Positions 25,187-34,327 of a DNA stretch of 64,000 bases are shown here, in pieces (positions within the stretch are counted from its first letter, which is position 1; every line of letters starts with the position of its first letter). The stretch is from Rhodococcus ruber (GTDB lineage: Bacteria; Actinomycetota; Actinomycetes; Mycobacteriales; Mycobacteriaceae). Under the pieces are notes generated by a model. That model ran no database searches. It was not told the DNA's origin and worked only from the letters and a program-made list of their open reading frames with translations. The stretch covers positions 17,127 to 81,126 of the forward strand of contig NZ_JAPWIJ010000015.1 of NCBI RefSeq assembly GCF_027270735.1, written 5' to 3'. The position numbers were made by a program, and so were the translations under genes.

Positions 25187-27928
25187 GTGAGCCCAGTAAC
25201 CGAGAAAAGCGCAGCGCCCGCGGCCGAGACCGATGCGAAAGCAGGCGGGCAGCGTCCCACTCTGCTCCTCATCGACGGTCACTCCATGGCGTTCCGCGCG
25301 TTCTTCGCGCTGCCTGCGGACAACTTCAAGACCACCAGCGGGCAGTGCACCAATGCGGTGTACGGGTTCACCTCGATGTTGATCAATCTGCTCAGGGACG
25401 AGAAGCCGACGCACATCGCCGCGGCCTTCGACGTCTCGCGGCAGACCTTCCGCGCCGAGCGATTCCCCGAGTACAAAGCCAACCGGAGCAAGACTCCCGA
25501 CGAGTTCGCCGGCCAGGTGGACATCACCAAGGATGTTCTCGGGGCCATGGGTATTCCCGTGATGGCGGAGGCCGGATTCGAGGCAGACGACATCATCGCC
25601 ACGCTGGTGACGCAGGCAGAGGCGCTCGGCTATCGCGTGCTCGTGGTCACCGGTGACCGGGACGCTTTGCAGTTGGTCACCGACAACGTCACTGTCCTGT
25701 ACCCGCGCAAGGGCGTTTCGGATCTCACCCGGTTCACCCCCGAGGAGGTCGCCGGCAAGTACGGGTTGACGCCGTCGCAGTATCCGGACTTCGCCGCCCT
25801 TCGCGGCGATCCGAGTGACAACCTCCCCGGCATTCCCGGGGTCGGGGAGAAGACGGCGACCAAGTGGATTACCGAATACGGTTCGCTCACCGCCCTTGTC
25901 GACAACGTGGACAAGGTCAAGGGAAAAGTTGGAGATGCACTGCGCGCGAACCTGTCGAGTGTGGTGCTCAACCGCGAGCTCACCGAAATGGTGCGCGATG
26001 TGCCGTTGCCGTACACCCCCGATCAGCTCGAACTGGCCCCGTGGGACCGCGAGAAGATCCACGCGCTCTTCGACGATCTCGAATTCCGCATTTTGAGGGA
26101 CCGCCTGTTCGAGACCCTCGCGTCGGTCGAGCCCGAAGCCGAGGAAGGCTTCGACGTCCGCGGTGGCATCGTCGCCCCGGGTGAGTTGGCCGCGTGGTTG
26201 GACGAGCACGCGTCCGACGGCCGCCGCAGCGGCCTGTCCATTCTCGGTCCGCGCAGGCCCTTCGACAGTGACGCGACTTCCTTGGCCATCGCCGCGGCCG
26301 ACGGTGAGGGTGCGTTCGTCACGACAACAGCCCTCGACGAATCCGACGAGCGCGCGCTCGCTGCCTGGCTGGCCGATCCGGCGCAACCCAAGGCACTGCA
26401 CGAGGCCAAGTGGGCGTTGCACGCGGTGCGGGGGCGTGGCTGGATCCTCGCGGGGTTGACCACCGACACCGCGCTCGCCGCGTACCTCGTGCGGCCGGGT
26501 CAGCGTTCGTTCAATCTCGACGACCTGTCACTGCGCTACCTCAAGCGCGAACTCCGCGTCGAGGACGCAGGTGAAGGCCAGATGTCGTTGCTCGATGCCG
26601 AGGACACAGCTGATGCGGCATTCGCCGAGGGCGAGATTCTCAAGGCGCGTGCCGTCATCGACCTGGCCGAGGCCCTGGATGCCGAACTCGCTTCCATCGA
26701 ATCGACGACGCTGCTCTCCGAGATGGAGATGCCGTTGCTGACGGTCTTGGCAGACGTCGAAGCGACCGGCATCGCCGTCGACAGCGACCACCTTCGCTCG
26801 CTGCAGTCCGGTTTCGCCGCGCAGGTCGACGAGGCCGCGAACTCCGCGTACGGCGTGATCAACAAGCAGATCAACCTCGGGTCACCGAAGCAGTTGCAGG
26901 TAGTGCTGTTCGAGGAACTGGACATGCCCAAGACCAAGAAGACCAAGACCGGGTACACCACCGATGCCGATGCGCTGCAGGGGTTGTTCGAGAAGACCGA
27001 GCATCCCTTCCTGAAGTTCTTGCTCGATCACCGAGACGCGACACGTATGAAGGTGACGGTCGACGGCCTGCTCAAATCCGTCGCCGACGACGGTCGTATT
27101 CACACCACGTTCAACCAGACCGTTGCGGCCACCGGGCGACTGTCCTCGACCGAACCGAATCTGCAGAACATCCCGGTGCGCAACGAGGCAGGACGCCACA
27201 TCAGAGACGGTTTTGTCGTCGGTGCCGGCTACGACTCGTTGCTCACCGCCGACTACAGCCAGATCGAGATGCGGATCATGGCGCACGTGTCCGGCGACGA
27301 GGGTCTGATCGAGGCGTTCAACACCGGCGAGGACCTCCACAGCTTCGTCGGTTCCCGCGCGTTCGGGGTGCCGATCGAGGAGGTCACCCCCGAACTGCGT
27401 CGTCGAGTGAAGGCGATGTCCTACGGATTGGCCTACGGGCTCAGCGCATTCGGCCTCGCTGCGCAGCTCAAGATCTCCACCGACGAGGCGAAGCAGCAGA
27501 TGGAGGCGTACTTCGCGCGGTTCGGTGGCGTCCGCGACTACCTGCGCAACGCTGTCGAGGAAGCGCGCAAGGTGGGATACACCTCCACGCTGTACGGCAG
27601 GCGCCGGTACCTACCGGATCTCAACAGTGACAACCGTCAGCGGCGAGAGGTAGCCGAGCGCGCTGCACTCAACGCACCCATCCAGGGCACCGCCGCCGAC
27701 ATCATCAAGGTCGCGATGATCGATGTGCACCGCTCACTCGCCGAGTCCACTCTGAAGTCGCGCATGTTGTTGCAGGTTCACGACGAACTGGTGCTCGAGG
27801 TCGTCGACTCCGAGCGCGAGGAAGTAGAGGCTCTGGTGCGGAACAAGATGTCGTCGGCGATCGAACTCTCGGTGCCGCTCGAAGTGTCGGTCGGTACCGG
27901 CCGAAGCTGGGATGCCGCAGCTCACTGA
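25187..27928 (+). CDS. polA: DNA polymerase I
   Basis: PolA fills repair gaps and removes Okazaki primers. 913 residues. Residues 25-320 are the 5'-3' exonuclease (LLIDGHSMAFRAFFALP, FEADDIIATLV, LRGDPSDNLPGIPGVGEKTA). Residues 340-530 are a 3'-5' exonuclease-like domain without the catalytic D-x-E residues, so proofreading is probably lost, as in other actinobacteria. Residues 570-913 are the polymerase with motif A DYSQIEMRIMAHVSGD, O-helix RRRVKAMSYGLAYG and motif C QVHDELVLEV. GTG 25187 is chosen from the adjacent -10 and family start; an open frame upstream is not coding. Confidence 0.97.
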   Translation: MSPVTEKSAAPAAETDAKAGGQRPTLLLIDGHSMAFRAFFALPADNFKTTSGQCTNAVYGFTSMLINLLRDEKPTHIAAAFDVSRQTFRAERFPEYKANRSKTPDEFAGQVDITKDVLGAMGIPVMAEAGFEADDIIATLVTQAEALGYRVLVVTGDRDALQLVTDNVTVLYPRKGVSDLTRFTPEEVAGKYGLTPSQYPDFAALRGDPSDNLPGIPGVGEKTATKWITEYGSLTALVDNVDKVKGKVGDALRANLSSVVLNRELTEMVRDVPLPYTPDQLELAPWDREKIHALFDDLEFRILRDRLFETLASVEPEAEEGFDVRGGIVAPGELAAWLDEHASDGRRSGLSILGPRRPFDSDATSLAIAAADGEGAFVTTTALDESDERALAAWLADPAQPKALHEAKWALHAVRGRGWILAGLTTDTALAAYLVRPGQRSFNLDDLSLRYLKRELRVEDAGEGQMSLLDAEDTADAAFAEGEILKARAVIDLAEALDAELASIESTTLLSEMEMPLLTVLADVEATGIAVDSDHLRSLQSGFAAQVDEAANSAYGVINKQINLGSPKQLQVVLFEELDMPKTKKTKTGYTTDADALQGLFEKTEHPFLKFLLDHRDATRMKVTVDGLLKSVADDGRIHTTFNQTVAATGRLSSTEPNLQNIPVRNEAGRHIRDGFVVGAGYDSLLTADYSQIEMRIMAHVSGDEGLIEAFNTGEDLHSFVGSRAFGVPIEEVTPELRRRVKAMSYGLAYGLSAFGLAAQLKISTDEAKQQMEAYFARFGGVRDYLRNAVEEARKVGYTSTLYGRRRYLPDLNSDNRQRREVAERAALNAPIQGTAADIIKVAMIDVHRSLAESTLKSRMLLQVHDELVLEVVDSEREEVEALVRNKMSSAIELSVPLEVSVGTGRSWDAAAH

Positions 27929-27963
27929 ATCGGGCCAGCTCACTGATCCAACCCGTGGCACAG

Positions 27964-28001
27964 CGAAGGGCCGCTCACCGAACTCGGTGAGCGGCCCTTC
28001 G
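27964..28001. terminator. Bidirectional terminator between polA and thioredoxin genes
   Basis: A perfect 17-bp stem (27964-27980 with 27985-28001) and 4-nt AACT loop, 36 bp after the polA stop and 20 bp beyond the convergent thioredoxin stop. Serves both genes. Confidence 0.85.
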
Positions 28002-28020
28002 CGTCGTGCTGTGTGACGAG

Positions 28021-28392
28021 CTACTCCTGTGCGGGAGCCTGCTCGGCGATCTGCTGGCGTACTACGTCCATGTCGAGTGCCTTGATCTGTCCGACGAGGT
28101 CTTCGAGCGCCGGTGCAGGCAATGCACCGGGCTGCGCGTAGACGAGAATCCCCTCGCGGAACGCCATGATCGTCGGGATCGACTGGATCTGTGCAGCGGC
28201 GGCAAGGCCCTGCTCAGCCTCGGTGTCGACCTTGGCGTGCACGACATCGGGGTGGGCATCGGACGACTTCTCGAATGTCGGAGCGAACTGGCGGCAGGGG
28301 CCGCACCAGGATGCCCAGAAATCGACCAACACCACGTCGTTGTTGGTGACGATCTCGTCGAAATTCTGCTGGGTCAAAGTCTGAGTGGCCAC
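28021..28392 (-). CDS. Thioredoxin
   Basis: 123 residues with the redox motif DFWASWCGPCRQFAP (about 25-39), the cis-Pro loop QSIPTIMAFREG and a single thioredoxin fold. The C-terminus carries about 15 extra residues (VRQQIAEQAPAQE). GTG 28392 follows AAAGGGA. It reduces protein disulfides in the cytosol with thioredoxin reductase, which is not in the window. Which thioredoxin paralogue it is cannot be told. Confidence 0.93.
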   Translation of the reverse strand: MATQTLTQQNFDEIVTNNDVVLVDFWASWCGPCRQFAPTFEKSSDAHPDVVHAKVDTEAEQGLAAAAQIQSIPTIMAFREGILVYAQPGALPAPALEDLVGQIKALDMDVVRQQIAEQAPAQE

Positions 28393-28476
28393 GCGGTCCC
28401 TTTCGATTGATTGCGCTTCTGGTGTGTTAACGCAGGTACGCGCCGGAATCTTCCCGGCTGCGTCGGAGTGCAGGTG

Positions 28477-29475
28477 TCAGGCGGGCTGGGGTGCGGCGCG
28501 GAACGTCCGGCGGTACGAGTTCGGGGTGGTGCATCGCAATCTGACGAAATGCTGCCTCAGAGCGGCGGCGTTTCCGAAGCCGACCACCTCGGCTATCGAA
28601 TCCATCGGCAGGTCGGAGTTCTCCAACAACTGCTGCGCTGCCAGCACACGTTGATCGTTGAGCCACCGCGCGGGCGTCGTTCCGGTTTCGGCTGCGAACT
28701 TACGAGCGAAGGTGCGTGCCGACATGTTCACCCGTGCTGCCAATCGACCGATCGTGAGTTCGGAGTCGAGGTTCTCGGTCATCCAGTCCAGCAGCGGTGC
28801 CAATGTCTCGGTGTGTGTGGCGGGTAGGGGACTGGTGACGAATTGGGCCTGGCCACCGTCGCGATGCGGCGGGACGACCATTCGGCGGGCAATCCCGTTG
28901 GCCACGACGCTGCCCTGATACTTACGCACGATGTGCAGGCACAGGTCGATTCCGGCGGCCGTGCCTGCGCTGGTGAGCACGTTGCCCGCGTCCACATAGA
29001 GGACGTTCGGATCCACCTGAGCCAGCGGGTATTTCGCGGCCAGCGAAGCCGAATGCCGCCAGTGCGTCGTACACGGCCGATTGTCGAGCAGTCCTGCCTG
29101 GCCCAGCACGAAGGCACCGTTGCACAGGCTTGCGACCATGGCACCCCGGTCCACCGCCGCACGGAGTTTGGCCAGCAAGGGCTCGATGGACGAGTTGTAT
29201 CCGGTGCCGCACACATAGCTGCCGTCGTGTGCCGCCTCGGTGCCGCCGGCCGGAATGATGATCAGGTCGGCGCTGTCCAGACTGTCGAGATCGTGTGGCA
29301 CGTCGATGGTGTAGCCGACGCGGGTGCGGATCGGTTGGGGGACACCCGCGATCAGGGAGAAATCGTAGGTGGGAAGGCCCTCGTCCGAGCGGTCGAACCC
29401 GAACACCTCACATGCGACGCCGAGCTCGAACTGTTCGGTCAACGGCATCAGCGCAACGACCACTCGTTTCAGCAT
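28477..29475 (-). CDS. GlxA-type regulator (DJ-1/PfpI plus AraC HTH)
   Basis: 332 residues. Residues 1-190 are a class I amidotransferase-like (DJ-1/PfpI) domain with VALMPLTEQFELGVACEVFG, LIIIPAGGTEA and VASLCNGAFVLGQAGLL (nucleophile-elbow Cys). Residues 225-320 are the AraC DNA-binding part (LTIGRLAARVNMSARTFARK, LPMDSIAEVVGFGNAAALRQ), ending FRAAPQPA. Such regulators respond to amino-acid or quaternary-amine metabolites. ATG 29475 gives the normal family start; upstream frame is unrelated. Targets unknown. Confidence 0.9.
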   Translation of the reverse strand: MLKRVVVALMPLTEQFELGVACEVFGFDRSDEGLPTYDFSLIAGVPQPIRTRVGYTIDVPHDLDSLDSADLIIIPAGGTEAAHDGSYVCGTGYNSSIEPLLAKLRAAVDRGAMVASLCNGAFVLGQAGLLDNRPCTTHWRHSASLAAKYPLAQVDPNVLYVDAGNVLTSAGTAAGIDLCLHIVRKYQGSVVANGIARRMVVPPHRDGGQAQFVTSPLPATHTETLAPLLDWMTENLDSELTIGRLAARVNMSARTFARKFAAETGTTPARWLNDQRVLAAQQLLENSDLPMDSIAEVVGFGNAAALRQHFVRLRCTTPNSYRRTFRAAPQPA

Positions 29476-29557
29476 GTTGACGAGTATGGCAGAAATTCGA
29501 GGATATGTGGCTTTACTGCCACTCGTGGAGACTCTGCGCAGGTAGGACGCTAGGTGC

Positions 29558-29671
29558 ATGACAATTGTATTGGTAGTTGTGCTGTCGTTCCTGGCCATCG
29601 ACGCGCTCGTCGCAGGCTTCGCTTCCGACACCCACGCGGAGGTGACACAGTTCGGCGACTTCACTTTCTGA
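29558..29671 (+). CDS. Putative 37-residue membrane peptide
   Basis: ATG 29558 to TGA 29671 encodes MTIVLVVVLSFLAIDALVAG followed by a short tail ending TQFGDFTF. The first 20 residues are a good membrane helix with an internal Asp, and the rest is polar. TAGGAC (29543-29548) lies 9 nt before the ATG. It ends 8 bp before the stop of the convergent 2H phosphoesterase gene and is divergent from the GlxA gene. No known family recognised; a chance ORF is possible. Confidence 0.4.
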   Translation: MTIVLVVVLSFLAIDALVAGFASDTHAEVTQFGDFTF

Positions 29672-29679
29672 CGTTGCGA

Positions 29680-30195
29680 TCAGCCGATTCGCCACGCCCG
29701 CTTGGCCTCGCCGTCCCATCGACGCAGGGCCACGGCGGAGCCCACCAGGTCCTCGATGCTCGTCGACAGCAGGCGTACGGCGGATCCCGCCTCCTCGGAC
29801 GTCAATCGCCGTGCCAGTGTCACGTGCGGTGTCCACCGGCCGGGGGCGAGGTGCTCGAGCGAATCTTCGCCCACAGCCTCGTGCATCCGGGCGTGCAGAT
29901 CGAGCAACTCGCTGGTCGAAACGACCAGGCGTGCCAGGGTGATCGTCCGACCACCGAACACGACGAGGCCACCGAGGCGCACATCGAACGGATCGAAACG
30001 AACGGCCACGCCGTCGTCCACCGCGACGGGCATCGAGGCCGCCACCGCGACGGTGATGTGCGGTCGGTTCGATTCACCGCGGTGCCGGTTCTGGCTCGGG
30101 AGTCCGGCATCCGACAGCGCCGCCCACTCGCGGCGAACCGCAGCATCGAGCCCGGAGTCGAGTAGAAGTTCTGCGGACTGCACCATGGAGGCCAT
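29680..30195 (-). CDS. 2'-5' RNA ligase/2H phosphoesterase family protein
   Basis: 171 residues with the two histidine motifs of the family, RPHITVAVA (about residue 45) and TPHVTLARR (about 125), on a duplicated fold. Members are RNA ligases or cyclic phosphodiesterases acting on 2',3'- or 1'',2''-cyclic phosphates; the true substrate is unknown. ATG 30195 or 30186 can serve; neither has a clear Shine-Dalgarno. It is divergent from the following dehydrogenase and their 5' ends nearly touch. Confidence 0.8.
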   Translation of the reverse strand: MASMVQSAELLLDSGLDAAVRREWAALSDAGLPSQNRHRGESNRPHITVAVAASMPVAVDDGVAVRFDPFDVRLGGLVVFGGRTITLARLVVSTSELLDLHARMHEAVGEDSLEHLAPGRWTPHVTLARRLTSEEAGSAVRLLSTSIEDLVGSAVALRRWDGEAKRAWRIG

Positions 30196-30196
30196 G

Positions 30197-31294
30197 ATGT
30201 CGCAGACGGACGGCCGGAATACAACGACGCTTCGGATCGGGGCCATGACCGGCGACGGAATCGGTCACGAGATCGTGCCTGCCACGATTCGGGTTGTCGA
30301 TGCGGCAATCGCGGCAGTCGGGGGGTCGGCGGTCGAGTGGGTGCACCTCCCGCTCGGTCGCGGTGCCATCGACGAGTACGGCACACCGATACCCGAGAGC
30401 ACGCTGCAGGAGCTGGGCGAGCTCGAGTGTTGGATTATGGGGCCACACGACAGTGCCTCGTATCCGGAGCCGTTTCGTTCACAGCTGACCCCAGGCGGGC
30501 GGATTCGGAAGGATTTCGACCTGTTCGCCAACATCAGGCCTGCGAAAGCCCTTGCCGGCGTGCGAGCGATGTCGCCGAACATGGATTTGATAGTGGTGCG
30601 GGAGAACACCGAGGGGTTCTATGCCGATCGCAACATGTTCGTCGGCAGCGGGGAATTCATGCCGACTCCCGACGTGGCGCTCGCGGTGGGAGTGTTCACC
30701 CGCCGGGCATGCGAACGCATTGCGCGCGAGGCATTTTTGCTGGCAGACAGACGCCGCCGCAAGCTCACCATTGTGCACAAGACCAACGTGCTGTCGATGA
30801 CGACGGGGCTGTTCCGCGATGCGTGCCGCGCCGTGGGCGAGCAGTTCCCGCACGTCGAGGTCACCGAGGAACACGTCGACGCGCTGGCCGCACACCTGGT
30901 TCGACGCGGTGAGGACTACGACGTCATCGTGGCCGAGAACATGTTCGGCGACATCCTGTCGGATCTGACGGGAGAGCTGTCCGGCTCGCTCGGTACCGCC
31001 CCGTCGATCAATTCCTCGCAGACCCAGGCCATGGCACAGGCCTCGCACGGATCGGCACCGGACATCGCCGGCAAGAATCGCGCCAACCCGACGGCGCTGT
31101 TCCTGTCGGCAGCGATGCTGCTCGAGTGGCTCGCCGATCGGCACGGGAACGAACGGCTCGCCGCAGCCGCCGGACGGATCCGACACGCTGTCGACGACAC
31201 CGTCGAATCCGGCGTGGCGACAGCAGACCTCGGTGGGCAGGCCTCGACCAGCGCATTCACCGAGACCGTCGAGGCGCGGGTGCACCGGCGCTGA
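30197..31294 (+). CDS. Isocitrate/isopropylmalate-family dehydrogenase
   Basis: 365 residues of the beta-decarboxylating dehydrogenase family: AMTGDGIGHEIVPATIRVVD, LIVVRENTEGFYAD (substrate arginines and the ENTEG loop), VHKTNVLSMTTGLF (catalytic Lys), AENMFGDILSDLTGELSGSLGTAPS (metal-binding Asp) and GKNRANPTALFLSAAMLLEW. The family includes LeuB, NAD-isocitrate, homoisocitrate, tartrate and D-malate enzymes; no leucine operon surrounds it, so tartrate/malate-type activity is as likely as LeuB. ATG 30197 is preferred over 30194 because GGAGG (30187-30191) is better spaced. Confidence 0.85.
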   Translation: MSQTDGRNTTTLRIGAMTGDGIGHEIVPATIRVVDAAIAAVGGSAVEWVHLPLGRGAIDEYGTPIPESTLQELGELECWIMGPHDSASYPEPFRSQLTPGGRIRKDFDLFANIRPAKALAGVRAMSPNMDLIVVRENTEGFYADRNMFVGSGEFMPTPDVALAVGVFTRRACERIAREAFLLADRRRRKLTIVHKTNVLSMTTGLFRDACRAVGEQFPHVEVTEEHVDALAAHLVRRGEDYDVIVAENMFGDILSDLTGELSGSLGTAPSINSSQTQAMAQASHGSAPDIAGKNRANPTALFLSAAMLLEWLADRHGNERLAAAAGRIRHAVDDTVESGVATADLGGQASTSAFTETVEARVHRR

Positions 31295-31306
31295 TCGACG
31301 ACGGAC

Positions 31307-32134
31307 TCAGCGCGGCTTTCGACTGCTGAAGATTGCGGTCCCGGGAAAGAGCTGCCCACGCAGCGGACTCCACTGCCCCCATTCCCGATCCAGCCACTCC
31401 GGCCAGTCCGGCTCGACGATGTCTCGCACCTCGAGGCCGGCGGCAACCAGTTCGCGTACTCGGTCACCGATCGTGCGGTGATGCTCCACGTAGTTAGGGG
31501 TCCCGTCGGCGTCGTATTCGACGTACGGGGTTCGATCGAAGTACGGAATCGTCGCGGTCAGGCCGCCGACCCCTGGATCGTCGGGGAATACCCAGCGCAT
31601 CGGGTGATTGACGGCGAACACCCAGATGCCGCCCGGTCGGAGCACTCGCGCGACTTCCTTCATGACGTTGGCGGAGTCCGCGACGAACGGAACTGCGCCG
31701 AAGGCCGAGCAGACGATGTCGAATCGCTCGTCGCCGAACGGCAACGATTCGGCACTGGCCTGGACCAGCGGAACCGTCGAACCGCCCGCGGCCATGGCGT
31801 CGATGCCTCGTTGCAACATGCCCATCGAGATGTCGAGACCGACGGCACGGGCACCCTGAGCACCGAGCCAGCGGGCGCACGGTGCGCTGCCGCAGCCCAC
31901 TTCGAGGACGTCTTTGCCTGCGACGTCGCCCAACAGGTGCACATCTCCCTCGTGCAGTCCCTCGGGGCACCAGACGAATTCGCCGGTGTCGGTCGACACA
32001 CCGAGAAACGCGCCGTGCGTACGGTGGTAGTTGTCGGCGTCGGAGTCCCACCAGAGTCTGCTGGCGCGGTCGCTCGCGGCGGAATCGACACGGCCGCGGC
32101 CGGGAGTGGACGACGGCACAGGAAGATCGCTCAC
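31307..32134 (-). CDS. Class I SAM-dependent methyltransferase
   Basis: 275 residues. The SAM-binding motif I is DVLEVGCGSAPCARWLGAQG (about 75-95), motif II AVGLDISMGML, motif III FDIVCSAFGAVPFV, and VARVLRPGGIWVFAVNHPMRW follows, typical of methyltransferase type 11 domains. The N-terminal SRLWWDSDADNYHRTHGAFLG is shared by small actinobacterial methyltransferases next to rpsA. GTG 32134 has TAGAGT (minus, 32141-32146) 6 nt upstream, a leaderless start. Substrate unknown. Confidence 0.85.
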   Translation of the reverse strand: MSDLPVPSSTPGRGRVDSAASDRASRLWWDSDADNYHRTHGAFLGVSTDTGEFVWCPEGLHEGDVHLLGDVAGKDVLEVGCGSAPCARWLGAQGARAVGLDISMGMLQRGIDAMAAGGSTVPLVQASAESLPFGDERFDIVCSAFGAVPFVADSANVMKEVARVLRPGGIWVFAVNHPMRWVFPDDPGVGGLTATIPYFDRTPYVEYDADGTPNYVEHHRTIGDRVRELVAAGLEVRDIVEPDWPEWLDREWGQWSPLRGQLFPGTAIFSSRKPR

Positions 32135-32153
32135 ACGCCGACTCTAACCGGGT

Positions 32154-32348
32154 TTGTGCTGGTACTGAGGCATCGCGTACCCTGAGCACCGCGAGTGTGT
32201 TCATGCTGCGCTCAGGTCGGGTCCGCCCGTCCTCGGCGTTCGCGGAGTCGGCATCGATGTCGCCGTCGACACTCGTGCTGCACATGTTCCACAGGTCCGA
32301 CCGAACATCCATCAACCGATACCCAACCCGTCCGGAGCAACTCAACAC
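32154..32348 (+). promoter_or_regulatory. rpsA promoter and leader
   Basis: TTGTGC (32154-32159), 18-bp spacer, TACCCT (32178-32183) predict a start near 32190 and a leader of about 160 nt. GGAG at 32335-32338 is the ribosome-binding site 10 nt before ATG 32349. I see no strong terminator-like hairpin in the leader. The methyltransferase promoter fires in the other direction about 10 bp away. Confidence 0.5.
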
Positions 32349-33827
32349 ATGCCCTCAACCACAACCTCACCGCAGGTGGCCGTAAACGATATCGGCTCCG
32401 CAGAGGATTTTCTCGCAGCCATCGACGCGACGATCAAGTACTTCAACGATGGTGACATCGTCGAAGGCACCATCGTCAAGGTCGATCGCGACGAGGTTCT
32501 ACTCGACATCGGTTACAAGACCGAAGGCGTCATCCCTTCTCGCGAGCTCTCCATCAAGCACGACGTCGACCCCAACGAGGTCGTCTCCGTGGGAGATGAG
32601 ATCGAAGCACTCGTCCTCACCAAGGAGGACAAGGAAGGCCGCCTGATCCTGTCCAAGAAGCGAGCTCAGTACGAGCGCGCTTGGGGCACGATCGAGGAGC
32701 TCAAGGAGAAGGACGAGGCCGTCAAGGGCACCGTCATCGAGGTCGTCAAGGGTGGACTCATCCTGGACATCGGTCTCCGCGGCTTCCTGCCTGCCTCGCT
32801 CGTCGAGATGCGTCGTGTCCGCGACCTCCAGCCGTACGTCGGCAAGGAGATCGAGGCCAAGATCATCGAGCTCGACAAGAACCGCAACAACGTGGTCCTG
32901 TCGCGCCGCGCATGGCTCGAGCAGACCCAGTCCGAGGTCCGCAGCGAGTTCCTGCACCAGCTCCAGAAGGGCCAGGTCCGCAAGGGCGTCGTGTCCTCCA
33001 TCGTCAACTTCGGTGCCTTCGTGGACCTGGGTGGCGTCGACGGCCTCGTGCACGTCTCCGAGCTGTCCTGGAAGCACATCGATCACCCGTCCGAGGTTGT
33101 CGAGGTCGGCACCGAGGTCACCGTCGAGGTTCTCGACGTCGACCTGGACCGCGAGCGTGTGTCGCTGTCGCTCAAGGCAACTCAGGAAGATCCGTGGCGC
33201 CAGTTCGCTCGCACCCACGCGATCGGCCAGATCGTGCCCGGTAAGGTCACCAAGCTGGTTCCCTTCGGTGCGTTCGTGCGCGTCGAAGAGGGCATCGAGG
33301 GCCTCGTGCACATCTCCGAGCTGGCCGAGCGCCACGTGGAGGTTCCGGACCAGGTCGTGGGTGTCGGCGACGACGCTCTCGTCAAGGTCATCGACATCGA
33401 TCTCGAGCGTCGCCGGATTTCGTTGAGCCTCAAGCAGGCCAACGAGGACTACGCAGAAGAGTTCGATCCGTCCAAGTACGGCATGGCCGACTCGTACGAC
33501 GAGGGTGGCAACTACATCTTCCCCGAGGGCTTCGACTCCGAGACCAACGAATGGCTCGAAGGTTACGAGAAGCAGCGTGAAGAGTGGGAAGGTCGCTACG
33601 CCGAGGCCGAGCGTCGCCACAAGATGCACACCGCTCAGATGGAGAAGACGGCCAAGGACGAAGCTGCCGAAGCCGCCAACACCAACTACTCCTCCGAGTC
33701 GGGTCAGGCCCCCGCCGATGCAGAAGGCGATGCTCCCGCAGCATCGGCTCCGGCCTCGACCGGTGGATCGCTGGCCAGCGATGCGCAGCTTGCTGCACTT
33801 CGCGAGAAGCTGTCGGGCAACGCCTGA
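32349..33827 (+). CDS. rpsA: 30S ribosomal protein S1
   Basis: 492 residues with four S1/OB RNA-binding domains: about 37-105 (GDIVEGTIVKVDRDEVLLDIG), 122-188 (VKGTVIEVVKGGLILDIG), 209-277 (VRKGVVSSIVNFGAFVDLGG) and 294-363 (VPGKVTKLVPFGAFVRVEEG). The C-terminal 120 residues are charged and Ala/Ser/Pro-rich, ending ALREKLSGNA, as in other actinobacterial S1. S1 brings structured or weak-SD messages to the 30S subunit. Confidence 0.97.
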   Translation: MPSTTTSPQVAVNDIGSAEDFLAAIDATIKYFNDGDIVEGTIVKVDRDEVLLDIGYKTEGVIPSRELSIKHDVDPNEVVSVGDEIEALVLTKEDKEGRLILSKKRAQYERAWGTIEELKEKDEAVKGTVIEVVKGGLILDIGLRGFLPASLVEMRRVRDLQPYVGKEIEAKIIELDKNRNNVVLSRRAWLEQTQSEVRSEFLHQLQKGQVRKGVVSSIVNFGAFVDLGGVDGLVHVSELSWKHIDHPSEVVEVGTEVTVEVLDVDLDRERVSLSLKATQEDPWRQFARTHAIGQIVPGKVTKLVPFGAFVRVEEGIEGLVHISELAERHVEVPDQVVGVGDDALVKVIDIDLERRRISLSLKQANEDYAEEFDPSKYGMADSYDEGGNYIFPEGFDSETNEWLEGYEKQREEWEGRYAEAERRHKMHTAQMEKTAKDEAAEAANTNYSSESGQAPADAEGDAPAASAPASTGGSLASDAQLAALREKLSGNA

Positions 33828-33859
33828 TAGAAGTTGTCCACCCGTGAGGGTGTGACCAC

Positions 33860-33893
33860 AGCCCCGGTTCTCTTCATGAGAACCGGGGCTTTC
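33860..33893 (+). terminator. rpsA terminator
   Basis: AGCCCCGGTTCTC (33860-33872) and GAGAACCGGGGCT (33878-33890) form a perfect 13-bp stem, followed by TTCTC. 33 bp after the rpsA stop. Confidence 0.85.
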
Positions 33894-33988
33894 TCGTTCG
33901 AAGCAGTCGAGCGGACATGATCAGCTCGCGAGACGACAATGGACCCGGTTCCGATGAACCGGGCCCATGTGTGAGGGGGAAGTGCGAA

Positions 33989-34198
33989 CTACGCGGCGGT
34001 GGCTGGACTCCACTGACCGACGCTCTCCGTGCGCTTGCGCATGCTCGCGAAGCTGTGGCGGGCGGGGGTCAGGAGGTTGGTGAACCAGTTACGCCGGTGG
34101 TCGGCCAACGCCGAGGCAACTTCCGGAATGAGAACGCAATGTACGCCTGCATCCATGCCAAGGCGGTGCCGACCCGGTTGGATCTGATTGCTTCGCAT
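33989..34198 (-). CDS. Small basic protein, unknown function
   Basis: 69 residues, MRSNQIQPGRHRLGMDAGVH at the N-terminus and WFTNLLTPARHSFASMRKR later, net basic, no signal peptide. AAAAGGA lies 5-6 nt before ATG 34198, a good ribosome-binding site, and the reading frame fills most of the otherwise gene-free 500 bp between rpsA and coaE. I do not recognise a family. The frame stays open upstream under coaE, but that part is a shadow of coaE. Confidence 0.5.
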   Translation of the reverse strand: MRSNQIQPGRHRLGMDAGVHCVLIPEVASALADHRRNWFTNLLTPARHSFASMRKRTESVGQWSPATAA

Positions 34199-34327
34199 GG
34201 GTGTCCTTTTCAATAGCTGTGGGTCGGCACATCGAGGTCGCGCTCGTCGAAGATAACCGACAGGCCTCCGAAACCGGTGCATTTGGGGCTGGTGTGCTTC
34301 GGCGTGTTCGAGTGTCAGACTGGGTGC

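Noticed and set aside
33917-34216. A 99-codon plus frame in the rpsA-coaE gap
   Set aside because: No ribosome-binding site, includes the rpsA downstream region, and overlaps the better supported minus-strand ORF at 33989-34198.
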